A stretch of DNA of 64,000 nt. It comes from Serratia nematodiphila DZ0503SBS1 (GTDB taxonomy: Bacteria; Pseudomonadota; Gammaproteobacteria; Enterobacterales; Enterobacteriaceae). The position numbers and the translations under genes are program-made. Shown here piece by piece: positions 18,626-28,015 of the stretch (position 1 is the first letter of the stretch; every line of letters starts with the position of its first letter). Where the stretch lies: positions 496,001 to 560,000 of the forward strand of contig NZ_JPUX01000002.1 of NCBI RefSeq assembly GCF_000738675.1, read 5' to 3'. The notes below the pieces were generated by a model. It did no database searches. It was not told where the DNA came from and was given only the letters and a program-made list of their open reading frames with translations.

Positions 18626-19759
18626 TCAGTCGTGCATCAGCATGCCGATATACAACCGCAGAGAGTCGGTTAATTGATTGATTTTCATGCCGGTTATGGC
18701 TTCGATGCGCTGCAGGCGATAGCGCAGGGTATTGACGTGAATATGCAGCTGCGCGGCGGCCTGCGTCTGATCACAATTCTGCGAAAAATAGTGGCGCAGC
18801 GTGGCGCGCAGCACGCCTTTTTCATCCTGTTCGCCCAGCTTCCGCCAGGGGCGCCCCAGCTCTTGCGCGCGCCAGTCCTCTCCCAGATCGCACAGCAGCG
18901 ACGGCAACGGATAGTCGTGGTAGAACAGCGTGGCGTGACGCAGTTTCAGGCGCTGCGCCATTGCCTGGGTGGCGCGCGCCGTCAGGCTGGAGCGGTAGGC
19001 GCTTTGCGGATCGTCGTAGAAACCGCCGACGATCAGCCGCACCCGAAAACGGTGTTTAAGCTGGTTTTGCAGACGCTGCGCCTGTTGGCGCTCCAGCTTC
19101 AGGCTCCACTCACCTTGCGCCATGCAGGCCGGGCGCAGCAGGGTCATTTCATTGAAGCCGGTAATGGCGATCAACGCATCGCGCTGGGTGGCCTCCAGCT
19201 CCGCCAACAGTTCGCGCAGCAGGTGCGGCTGCGCCTCTTGCAGTTCGACGATCCACACGATGCGCGCCTGGCGCAGGTCCAATCCCAGATACGCCGCCAT
19301 CGCTTCCAGCGATGCCGTGTTCGGCTGCGGCTGCAGCAGCTGGTTCGCCAGCTCTTCCCGGTAGCGCTTTTCCCACTGATGCTGATCCAGCAGCGCCGCC
19401 TGCTCCACCATCATCTCCGCCGCCATCTTGACCAGCTCGGCGTAGGCGCGCACCTCGGCCGGCTCGCCGGAAATGCCGATCACTCCCACTCGCTGGTTAC
19501 GAAAGCTGAACGGCAGGTTGATGCCGGGCCGCACCCCTTTCAGATGCTCGGCGGTGGCGCGATCGATCTCTACCACCCGATTCTCCGCCAACGCCAGCAC
19601 CGCGCCCTCATGGCGCTGAAACAGACGCTGCGGATTGCCGGAGGCGATGATCACGCCGTTGCTGTCCATCACGTTGACGGAATGGCTGATGATGCCCATC
19701 GCCCGCTGGACGATCTGGCGCGCGGTGGCTTCCGCCAGAAGAATGGTTTGTCTGAGCAT
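18626..19759 (-). CDS. cdaR: CdaR-type sugar diacid regulator
   Basis: 377 residues. The N-terminal putative diacid-binding domain contains HSVNVMDSNGVIIASGNPQR and the ligand region GVRPGINLPFSFRNQRVGVIGISG. The C-terminal PucR-type helix-turn-helix reads FSQNCDQTQAAAQLHIHVNTLRYRL. In E. coli, CdaR responds to glycerate and activates garP, gudP and gar genes. Here it is immediately upstream of the permease and glycerate kinase genes in the same direction, which supports a compact glycerate-response unit. GGGAG lies 6 bases before the ATG. Confidence 0.93.
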   Translation of the reverse strand: MLRQTILLAEATARQIVQRAMGIISHSVNVMDSNGVIIASGNPQRLFQRHEGAVLALAENRVVEIDRATAEHLKGVRPGINLPFSFRNQRVGVIGISGEPAEVRAYAELVKMAAEMMVEQAALLDQHQWEKRYREELANQLLQPQPNTASLEAMAAYLGLDLRQARIVWIVELQEAQPHLLRELLAELEATQRDALIAITGFNEMTLLRPACMAQGEWSLKLERQQAQRLQNQLKHRFRVRLIVGGFYDDPQSAYRSSLTARATQAMAQRLKLRHATLFYHDYPLPSLLCDLGEDWRAQELGRPWRKLGEQDEKGVLRATLRHYFSQNCDQTQAAAQLHIHVNTLRYRLQRIEAITGMKINQLTDSLRLYIGMLMHD

Positions 19760-19874
19760 GCCCGGCTCCCTGCTGAGGGTGAAAACGCAGGCTTGTTATA
19801 CGCCATTTGGCGCGGGCGATTAACGGGCACGGTTGCAACAAGCCGCCGCGATCACAATTTGACGGCAAAACGGC

Positions 19875-19904
19875 AAAAAAAACGCCGGGCCACGGGCCCG
19901 GCGT
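19875..19904 (-). terminator. adk: Terminator of adk
   Basis: ACGCCGGGCC pairs with GGCCCGGCGT around a 3-base loop, followed on the minus strand by eight T residues. It lies 20 bases past the adk stop. Confidence 0.85.
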
Positions 19905-19924
19905 CATGCACGATGCGCTTGCGA

Positions 19925-20596
<672 letters not shown>

Positions 20597-20716
20597 TTAT
20601 AAAATTGCGAAAACGCTCAACGATACCATTTCAGGGGGGGCAGGCTCAAGGCGCGCGAAGGAAATCGATTGCGGAATGTGCAAAAAAACCGACGAACAAA
20701 AGGCGAGAAAAGGCGG

Positions 20717-20760
20717 GGAAAAACCGAAAATGCGCCCCTAACGGTGCCGTTAAGGGCGCA
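20717..20760 (-). terminator. htpG: Terminator of htpG
   Basis: GCGCCCTTAACG and CGTTAGGGGCGC form a long stem with a four-base loop, followed on the minus strand by ATTTTCGGTTTTT. Eleven bases past the htpG stop. Confidence 0.85.
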
Positions 20761-20771
20761 TATCTTCAACT

Positions 20772-22643
20772 TTAGGCGGACAGCAACTTGTTCATGCGGC
20801 GGATGAACAGGTTCGGATCCTCCAGCGTGCCGCGTTCAGCCAGCAGCGCCTGATCCAATAACAGGTCGATCCATTCGGCGAAATGTTCGTTATCGCCCAC
20901 GTCAGATGCGCGTTTGACCAGAGCATGTTCCGGATTAAGCTCGAAAATGTACTTCACTTCCGGCGCCTGCTGACCGGCGGCGGCGAACAGCTTGGCCATC
21001 TGGGTGCTCATTTCGTCGGCGTCGGTTACCACGATCGCCGGCGTATCGGTCAGGCGGTGCGTCAGGCGCACATCCTTCACGCGATCGCCCAGCAGGGTTT
21101 TCACGCGTTCGATGAACGGTTCCAGTTGCTTCTCGGCGGCCTTCTGCTCTTCGGTTTCATCCGCCAGTTTATCCAGCGCTTCATCCGCCTTGCTGACCGA
21201 TTGGAACGGCTTGCCGTCGAACTCGGTCAGGTAGCTCATCATCCACTCGTCGATGCGATCGGACAGCAGCAGCACTTCGATGCCTTTCTTGCGGAACAGC
21301 TCCAGGTGCGGGCTGCTCTTGGCCGCGGCGTAGCTGTCGGCGGTGATGTAGTAAATCTTCTCCTGCCCTTCCGCCATGCGGCCGACGTACTCTTCCAGCG
21401 ATACGGTCTGCGCCGAGCTGTCACCGTGGGTAGAGGCGAAGCGCAGCAGTTTGGCGATCGCTTCCTGGTTACCGTTGTCTTCCGCCGGGCCCTCTTTCAG
21501 CACCAGACCGAACTGCTGCCAGAATTTCTGGTAGCCTTCGGCGTCGTCTTTGGCCAGCTTATCCAGCATCTGCAACACGCGCTTGGTCAGCGCGCCGCGC
21601 AGGTTTTGCGTCACACGACTGTCTTGCAGGATCTCGCGCGATACGTTCAGCGGCAGATCGTTGGAATCGATCAGGCCGCGCACGAAGCGCAGATAGTTCG
21701 GCATGAACTGCTCGGCGTCGTCCATGATGAACACGCGCTGCACGTACAGCTTCAGGCCGTGCTTGTGATCGCGGTTCCACATGTCCCACGGCGCCTGCGC
21801 CGGGATGTACAGCAGGCTGGTGTATTCCTGCTTGCCCTCAACCCGGTTGTGGCTCCAGCTCAGCGGATCGGTGAAGTCGTGGGCGATGTGTTTGTAGAAC
21901 TCTTTGTACTCTTCGTCGGTCACGTCAGCCTTGCTGCGGGTCCACAGGGCCTGCGCCTTGTTGATCTTCTCCCAGGTGACGGTGTCGTCTTCTTCGTTTT
22001 TGCTTTCGATCTCCACCGGCAAGGCGATGTGATCGGAATATTTGCCGATCACCGAACGCAGGCGCCAGGCGTCGAGGTACTCATCTTCGCCTTCGCGCAG
22101 ATGCAGGGTGATTTCGGTGCCGCGGGTCTCTTTGGTGATGTCGGCGATGGTGTAGTCGCCTTCGCCGGCGGACTCCCAGAACACGCCTTCGTCATCGGCG
22201 GCGCCGGCGGCGCGGGTGCGCACGGTCACTTTGTCCGCCACGATGAACGCCGAGTAGAAACCGACGCCGAACTGGCCGATCAGTTGGCTGTCTTTCGCCT
22301 GATCGGAACCGATGGATTCCAGGAACGCTTTAGTGCCTGACTTGGCGATGGTGCCGAGGTTTTCAATCACTTCTTCGCGGCGCATGCCGATGCCGTTGTC
22401 GGCGATGGTCAGGGTGCGCTGCTCTTTATCGAAGGACAAACGTACGCGCAGCTCGCCGTCGCCGGCGTACAGCTCCGGCGCGGACAGGGCGCGGAAGCGC
22501 AGCTTGTCGGCGGCGTCAGAGGCGTTGGAAATCAGCTCGCGCAGGAAAATTTCTTTGTTGGAGTACAGCGAATGGATCATCAAATGAAGCAGCTGTTTTA
22601 CTTCAGACTGGAACCCGCGGGTTTCTTGACCTTTCATACTCAT
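20772..22643 (-). CDS. htpG: Chaperone HtpG (bacterial Hsp90)
   Basis: Up to 623 residues: ATP-binding GHKL domain (residues about 1-230, with [19 protein letters not shown] and [11 protein letters not shown]), middle domain and C-terminal dimer domain. A stress chaperone that cooperates with DnaK. Two ATGs two codons apart (22643 and 22637) are possible: the first has GAGG at 6-base spacing, while the second gives the E. coli N-terminus [14 protein letters not shown] heat-shock promoter lies upstream. Confidence 0.97.
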   Translation of the reverse strand: MSMKGQETRGFQSEVKQLLHLMIHSLYSNKEIFLRELISNASDAADKLRFRALSAPELYAGDGELRVRLSFDKEQRTLTIADNGIGMRREEVIENLGTIAKSGTKAFLESIGSDQAKDSQLIGQFGVGFYSAFIVADKVTVRTRAAGAADDEGVFWESAGEGDYTIADITKETRGTEITLHLREGEDEYLDAWRLRSVIGKYSDHIALPVEIESKNEEDDTVTWEKINKAQALWTRSKADVTDEEYKEFYKHIAHDFTDPLSWSHNRVEGKQEYTSLLYIPAQAPWDMWNRDHKHGLKLYVQRVFIMDDAEQFMPNYLRFVRGLIDSNDLPLNVSREILQDSRVTQNLRGALTKRVLQMLDKLAKDDAEGYQKFWQQFGLVLKEGPAEDNGNQEAIAKLLRFASTHGDSSAQTVSLEEYVGRMAEGQEKIYYITADSYAAAKSSPHLELFRKKGIEVLLLSDRIDEWMMSYLTEFDGKPFQSVSKADEALDKLADETEEQKAAEKQLEPFIERVKTLLGDRVKDVRLTHRLTDTPAIVVTDADEMSTQMAKLFAAAGQQAPEVKYIFELNPEHALVKRASDVGDNEHFAEWIDLLLDQALLAERGTLEDPNLFIRRMNKLLSA

Positions 22644-22690
22644 TGATTACCTCAAAAGACAATGGCTACCAAAATCGAACAATGAGAATC

Positions 22691-22719
22691 AGATGAGGGT
22701 CAGGGTATTGTTTTTCAAG
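22691..22719 (-). promoter_or_regulatory. htpG: Sigma-32 heat-shock promoter of htpG
   Basis: On the minus strand CTTGAAA (22713-22719) is separated by 13 bases from CCCTCATCT (22691-22699), matching the RpoH consensus CTTGAAA/CCCCATnT. About 50 bases upstream of the htpG start, as in E. coli. Confidence 0.8.
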
Positions 22720-22741
22720 CGGACGGCGGGATTTTTTTGGC

Positions 22742-22769
22742 AAAAAACAATGGGGCCGGGCGGCCCCAT
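22742..22769 (-). terminator. recR: Terminator of the dnaX-ybaB-recR operon
   Basis: ATGGGGCC pairs with GGCCCCAT around GCCC, then TGTTTTTT on the minus strand. Located 12 bases past the recR stop and before the htpG promoter. Confidence 0.85.
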
Positions 22770-22780
22770 CCGGGAAAACA

Positions 22781-23385
22781 TCAGAACTTGATGGCGTGGC
22801 GCCCGGCCAGCGAATGCGACAGCGTGGTGCCATCGACCATCTCCAGCTCGCCGCCCACCGGCACGCCGTGGGCGATGCGGCTGGCGAGCACGCCATACTG
22901 GCCGCACATCTCGGCGATATAGTTGGCGGTCGCCTCCCCTTCCACCGTCGGGTTGGTGGCGAGGATCACTTCGGTGATGCTTTCCTTTTCCAGCCGTTGC
23001 TCCAGGCGATCCAGACCGATATCGCCCGGCCCGATGCCGTCCAGCGGCGACAGATGCCCCATCAGCACAAAGTAGCGCCCGGCGAACTGGCCGGTCTGCT
23101 CGATGGCGTGGATATCCGCCGGGCTTTCCACCACGCAAATTTGGCCGTTTTGCTGGCGGCGCGGATTGGCGCAGATGGTGCAGACGTCCTGCTCGGTGAA
23201 GGTGCGGCAATCGGCGCAGTGGCCGATCTCCGACATCGCGCGCGTCAACGCCTGCGCCAGGCGCATGCCGCCGCTGCGATCGCGCTGCAGCAGCTGAAAC
23301 GCCATGCGCTGCGCCGATTTCGGGCCGACGCCCGGCAGGCAGCGCAGCGCCTCCATCAGGGATTCAAGGAGCGGGCTGGTTTGCA

Positions 23386-23386
<1 letters not shown>
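22781..23386 (-). CDS. recR: Recombination mediator RecR
   Basis: 201 residues. Helix-hairpin-helix ([17 protein letters not shown]), C4 zinc finger (CADCRTF...CTICANP), and a Toprim domain ([16 protein letters not shown]). With RecF and RecO it loads RecA onto gapped DNA. Its ATG overlaps the ybaB stop by one base, so the two are translationally coupled. Confidence 0.98.
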
Positions 23387-23730
<344 letters not shown>

Positions 23731-23756
23731 CTAGGGCCGCGCACCTCGCGCGGCGT

Positions 23757-25715
23757 TTAAAGGGGGCGAATACTCTCTTCATCCAGATCCGCGTCGAAGA
23801 ATCGGCGCAGCGTCTGAATGTTGGTATCCGCTTCGATGGACTGGCGCGCCTGCGCCAGCTTTTCTTCATAGATGGCTTGTCGCCACTCCAGCGGGGTGCG
23901 CCCCGCCGGATTATCGTCCTCCACCACGGTCAGCTCAATCGGGCCGCCGTACAGCTCACCGAGCGCGTCGGCCAGCGTCTTCTGCGCCGAAGGCGAATTC
24001 AGATGGCGCTGCGAAGACCGCAGATGGAGGTTAATTTTGCCCGGCTCCGGCTGCTGCTTGAAGGCGTTCAACGCCAGCTGCTGCACCAATTTCGGGATCT
24101 TCAGCTTATCGATTTCTGCCGCCCAGGCATCGCGCTCCAGCGACTCCACCACCAGCTTGGCGGCCAGCTCCGGCGTTTTCTCATGTTCCAACGCCGTGCG
24201 CAGCGCTTTCGGCGTCGCCAGCGGTTCCGGCGCCGCTTCCGGCTCGGTTTGCGCGCGCCAGCGATAGGCTTCCGGTTTCGCCGGTTTTTCCGGCACCTTC
24301 TTCTCCGCCAGGCGCTGCTGGCTGCGCTCGGTCACCGAAGCCAAACGCCCCAGCGCCGAGTTTGCCGGCCGCGCTATTCCTGGCGCCGCCGGCTCATTCT
24401 TTTTTGGTGTGGATGCCCCCTGCTGCCGTTGCAGCTGGGACCGCGCTTTCAACAGCTGGGCGGTGGCATCCGGTAAAGGGGCCGATGATTGTCGCTGCGG
24501 CGCGGCCGGCTGCCCTAGCGGCGGCGGCGCGTCCTGAAACTGCGGCGGCTGTGGCGATGCGGCCTGCTGCGGCTGCGCCATCGGCGCCGGCGCGGTCTGC
24601 ACCAACGCCACCGGCTCCGGGATCACCGCTTTCGGGTGAAACGCCAGCGCGCGCAGCAGGGTCATCTCAACCCCCATGCGGCGATCCGGCGCATAGGCCA
24701 ACTCTTTGCGGCCCACCAACAGCGTCTGGTAGTAAAGTTGCACATCGGCCGGCGGCAGGGTGCGCGCCAGCTCGCGCAGCCGTTGCTCCACGGCAGCGTA
24801 GTGGTTGTCGAGCATCGAAGGCAACAGCTGCACCATCGCAATGCGATGCAGCAGCGCCAGCGTCTCCACCAGCAAGTTTTCCCAGTCCACGCCGCGCGAA
24901 GCGGCCTGCGCGACCTGCGCCATCACCTTTTCGCCGTCGGCGCTGACCAGCGCTTCGAGGATCGCCAGCGGCTGCTCGTCATCGAGCGTGCCGAGCATCT
25001 GGCTGACGGTAGCGGCGGTCACCTGCCCCTGCCCCATGGCGATCGCCTGATCGGTCAGGCTCAGCGCGTCGCGCATGCTGCCGTCGGCGGCGCGCGCCAG
25101 CAGCTGCAGCGCACGGGCGTCGCTGGTGATCTGCTCCGCCGTCAGCACCGTTTCCAGCTGCTGACGGATCTGATCGACGTCCAGCGCTTTGAGGTGGAAC
25201 TGCAGACAGCGCGAGAGAATGGTCACCGGCAGCTTTTGCGGATCGGTGGTGGCCAACAGGAATTTGACGTGCGGCGGCGGCTCTTCCAGCGTCTTCAGCA
25301 ACGCGTTGAAGCTGTGGCGCGAGAGCATGTGCACTTCGTCGATCAGGTAGACCTTGAAGCGGCCGCGCGCCGGCGCGTACTGGACGTTGTCCAGCAGATC
25401 GCGGGTATCTTCCACCTTGGTTCGGGAAGCGGCGTCGATCTCGATCAGATCGACAAAGCGCCCCTGCTCGATCTCGCGGCAGTTGTCGCATTGGCCACAT
25501 GGCGTGGCGGTGATGCCGGTTTCACAGTTCAGGCCTTTGGCCAGCAAGCGGGCGATGGTGGTTTTCCCCACGCCGCGCGTGCCCGAGAACAGATAGGCGT
25601 GATGGATCCGCCCCAGTGAGAGGCCGTTGGCCAGCGCGGTCAGGACATGTTCCTGGCCGACCACGTCTGCGAACGTTTGAGGGCGCCACTTACGGGCGAG
25701 AACCTGATAGCTCAT
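23757..25715 (-). CDS. dnaX: DNA polymerase III tau/gamma subunits
   Basis: 652 residues for tau (E. coli 643). Walker A GTRGVGKTTIARLLAK, four-Cys zinc module (CETGITATPCGQCDNC), DEVHMLSR Walker B. The proline- and alanine-rich linker and the C-terminal polymerase/helicase-binding domains follow. It is the ATPase of the clamp loader. A slippery A AAA AAG at codons 437-439 with downstream hairpin should give the shorter gamma subunit of 440 residues. Followed closely by ybaB and recR in one operon. Confidence 0.98.
   Translation of the reverse strand: MSYQVLARKWRPQTFADVVGQEHVLTALANGLSLGRIHHAYLFSGTRGVGKTTIARLLAKGLNCETGITATPCGQCDNCREIEQGRFVDLIEIDAASRTKVEDTRDLLDNVQYAPARGRFKVYLIDEVHMLSRHSFNALLKTLEEPPPHVKFLLATTDPQKLPVTILSRCLQFHLKALDVDQIRQQLETVLTAEQITSDARALQLLARAADGSMRDALSLTDQAIAMGQGQVTAATVSQMLGTLDDEQPLAILEALVSADGEKVMAQVAQAASRGVDWENLLVETLALLHRIAMVQLLPSMLDNHYAAVEQRLRELARTLPPADVQLYYQTLLVGRKELAYAPDRRMGVEMTLLRALAFHPKAVIPEPVALVQTAPAPMAQPQQAASPQPPQFQDAPPPLGQPAAPQRQSSAPLPDATAQLLKARSQLQRQQGASTPKKNEPAAPGIARPANSALGRLASVTERSQQRLAEKKVPEKPAKPEAYRWRAQTEPEAAPEPLATPKALRTALEHEKTPELAAKLVVESLERDAWAAEIDKLKIPKLVQQLALNAFKQQPEPGKINLHLRSSQRHLNSPSAQKTLADALGELYGGPIELTVVEDDNPAGRTPLEWRQAIYEEKLAQARQSIEADTNIQTLRRFFDADLDEESIRPL
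24364..24415 (-). promoter_or_regulatory. dnaX: Programmed -1 frameshift element in dnaX
   Basis: On the minus strand a heptamer A AAA AAG (24405 to 24399) sits in the correct frame (CCA AAA AAG AAT GAG). After slipping, the next codons are GAA then TGA (24396-24394), so gamma ends in KKE as in E. coli. An AGGGGG Shine-Dalgarno-like stimulator lies about 10 bases before the heptamer. A GC-rich hairpin (24364-24393, arms GCCGGC and GCGC) begins a few bases after it. All three E. coli components are preserved. Confidence 0.85.
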
Positions 25716-25807
25716 TAATACCGGAGAAGTCGAGGAATCTGGAGGGTCATGCTAACACAGCCCCGCGGCGATCCGCGAGGCCGTTGTGCCCAAGGGGCAA
25801 TGCCGCA

Positions 25808-26359
25808 TCAATGGCCGGCGAAGTCCACCAGGCAGTAGCAATCGATGCCCAGCTTGTTCAGACGCGCTTCCCCGCCCAGATCCGGCAGGTTGATGATGAA
25901 CGCGGCGTCGTTCACTTCACCGCCCAGACGGCGGATCAGTTTGGTGGTCGCTTCGATGGTGCCGCCGGTCGCCAGCAGATCGTCCACCACCAGCACTTTG
26001 TCACCCGCGGTGATGGCATCGGTGTGGATCTCCAGCTTGTCGGTGCCGTACTCCAGCTCATAGCTTTCGCTGAGCGTGGCGCGCGGCAGTTTGCCCGGTT
26101 TGCGCACCGGCACGAAACCGACGCCCAGCGCCAGCGCGACGGGCGCGCCGAACAGGAAACCACGCGCTTCGGTACCCACCACCTTGGTCACGCCCGCTTC
26201 GCGATAGCGCTCAACCAGCAGCTCGATGCTGGCGGCATAGGCCAACGGGTTTTCCAGCAGGCTGGTCACGTCGCGGAACAGGATGCCCGGCTTCGGATAA
26301 TCCGGGATGGTTTTGATACTGTCTTTAATAAACTGAAGCTGCTGCGCAGTAGCGGTCAT
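25808..26359 (-). CDS. apt: Adenine phosphoribosyltransferase
   Basis: 183 residues, the E. coli length. PRPP-binding loop [13 protein letters not shown] and substrate motif [11 protein letters not shown]. Converts adenine plus PRPP to AMP. The start at 26359 gives [15 protein letters not shown], matching the family; the frame continues to 26557 without homology. A 278-base leader separates it from ybaN; it contains the apt promoter region but no clear further gene. Confidence 0.97.
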   Translation of the reverse strand: MTATAQQLQFIKDSIKTIPDYPKPGILFRDVTSLLENPLAYAASIELLVERYREAGVTKVVGTEARGFLFGAPVALALGVGFVPVRKPGKLPRATLSESYELEYGTDKLEIHTDAITAGDKVLVVDDLLATGGTIEATTKLIRRLGGEVNDAAFIINLPDLGGEARLNKLGIDCYCLVDFAGH

Positions 26360-26637
26360 AATTGTTGCCTGATAAAACTGCCTGAAAACCGGCGCGCCGC
26401 TCACCCGCCGCCCCCGGGAGAAACACACCGGAGAAGAAATGGCAGGCGATCCGCGCACGAAAACGCCCAAATCTATGCAAACTGGCGGACAAATGCAACT
26501 CTCCCCTGCATCTTTCAACCCGCAGCGTTGTTGACTGCACGCATTCCCCCCGGTCACTTACCTAAGTAAGCTTCCGGGGATGCCTGCGTTTGTCGCCTGG
26601 CTGCGGCTTGAAAGCTATTGAGGAGTGTAAGGTACAA

Positions 26638-27018
26638 TCAGCGCTGTTTTTGTTGCGGCAGGTCAATAACCGGCAGACGCAGCATAAAGGTCAGCAAAAT
26701 GGCCAGCATCAGCAGCAACAGCCCGCGCACCCACCAGATTTTCACCAGCCACAGCGAACAGGCGAAGGTCAGCACGATCACCAGCACAGCCTTCCACTTC
26801 GCCCCCGGCGGCAGCGCGCGATGCTGCTGCCAATGGCGCAGATAAGGGCCAAACCAGGAACGGTACAGCAGCCAGTGATGAAAGCGCGGCGAAGAGCGGG
26901 CGAAGCACCAGGCGGCCAATAGCAGGAACGGCGTGGTCGGCAGCAGCGGGAGCACCACGCCCAACGTCGCCAGCACCACCGCCAACCAGCCCAAAATGAT
27001 CAATAACCCACGCGTCAT
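26638..27018 (-). CDS. ybaN: DUF454 inner-membrane protein YbaN
   Basis: 126 residues with three or four membrane segments and the DUF454 signature LGVVLPLLPTTPFLLLAAWCFARSS. Function unknown. Located upstream of apt and divergent from priC, as in E. coli. Confidence 0.93.
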   Translation of the reverse strand: MTRGLLIILGWLAVVLATLGVVLPLLPTTPFLLLAAWCFARSSPRFHHWLLYRSWFGPYLRHWQQHRALPPGAKWKAVLVIVLTFACSLWLVKIWWVRGLLLLMLAILLTFMLRLPVIDLPQQKQR

Positions 27019-27152
27019 GCGGCTCTTCGCTCCTCAATCGGTTGCGGCCTACTGTAGCATCGGCGCCGCGCCGGCGGAATATGCATGCGGCGCTTGTTTC
27101 ACAACAGCATCGCGGGCAAGCTTACGCCTGTTGAAATCAAGAGGGAGCTTAT

Positions 27153-27689
27153 GTGAGCACTCAGCGTCTATTACAGGTGTTGGCACAGCAGATCGCGGCG
27201 CTGGCGGCCGAAGTGACCCCGCGCGGCGACGTTCCGATCCCGCAGGCGCGCTTCGACGCCGCCCTGTTCGCCAATCGCGGCACGCGGCTGCGCGACTACC
27301 TGGCCGAGGTGGAGAAGAATTTCGCCCAGCTGCAAAGCGCCGCCAACGACAACCGCACCAGCCAGGTGGCCTTTTTGGCCGAAAAACTGGTGGCTCAGAT
27401 CGCCGCCCTGCAGCGCGAGCTGGCGACCCAGGCGCTGCGGCGCAAGAACCAGCCGAAAGAAGCCCCCGAGGCCGATCTTTACCACAAGCTGGCCGAGCAT
27501 CAGGACTACGAACGCCGGCTGATCGCCATGATTCAGGATCGGGAAAGCCTGCTCGGCCGCCAAACCACGCTGGCGGCGCAGCAAAAACTGCAGCACGAGC
27601 TGGCGGCGCTGGAGGGGCGGCTGATGCGCTGTCGTCAGGCGTTGGCGCGCATCGAGCGCAATATCGAGCGCAAAGAAAACGGTTTTTGA
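27153..27689 (+). CDS. priC: Primosomal replication protein PriC
   Basis: 178 residues starting at a GTG after GAGGGAG. Largely helical, with the family's charged C-terminal segment (LMRCRQALARIERNIERKE). PriC restarts collapsed replication forks by loading DnaB with PriA/Rep. Order ybaN-priC-rsmS-mscK matches E. coli. Confidence 0.93.
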   Translation: MSTQRLLQVLAQQIAALAAEVTPRGDVPIPQARFDAALFANRGTRLRDYLAEVEKNFAQLQSAANDNRTSQVAFLAEKLVAQIAALQRELATQALRRKNQPKEAPEADLYHKLAEHQDYERRLIAMIQDRESLLGRQTTLAAQQKLQHELAALEGRLMRCRQALARIERNIERKENGF

Positions 27690-27795
27690 AGATTTATCAC
27701 AATATTTTAATGATTATTCCCGGTTGCGCGCCGGGTTCACTATACTCTGCCGGTATGCGAGTTATTCATCCCATTAATTAATAAGCGCAGGTGCT

Positions 27796-27975
27796 ATGTC
27801 TCTGGAAAACGCCTCACCCGAACTGCAGCTGGCGGTAGACTTGATTTACCTGCTGGAATGCAACGAGATCGATCCGGTCACCGCACTGGCGGCGCTGGAT
27901 ATCGTCAAACGGGATTATCAGGAAAAGCTGCAGCGCGCCGGCGTCACCTCGCCCTATCTGCCCGCCGGACAGTAA
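27796..27975 (+). CDS. rsmS: RsmS/YbaM small regulatory protein
   Basis: 59 residues beginning [20 protein letters not shown] and containing [13 protein letters not shown], the conserved core of E. coli YbaM. RsmS is known in pectobacteria as a regulator of secondary metabolism and virulence. It lies 106 bases after priC and ends in a strong hairpin. Easily missed because of its length. Confidence 0.93.
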   Translation: MSLENASPELQLAVDLIYLLECNEIDPVTALAALDIVKRDYQEKLQRAGVTSPYLPAGQ

Positions 27976-27977
27976 CC

Positions 27978-28010
27978 AGGGACAGCGCCGCGCTGTCCCT
28001 TTCGTCTTTC
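27978..28010 (+). terminator. rsmS: Terminator after rsmS
   Basis: AGGGACAGCG and CGCTGTCCCT form a perfect stem with a 3-base loop, followed by TTCGTCTTTC, three bases past the rsmS stop. It lies between convergent rsmS and mscK. Confidence 0.75.
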
Positions 28011-28015
28011 AACGT

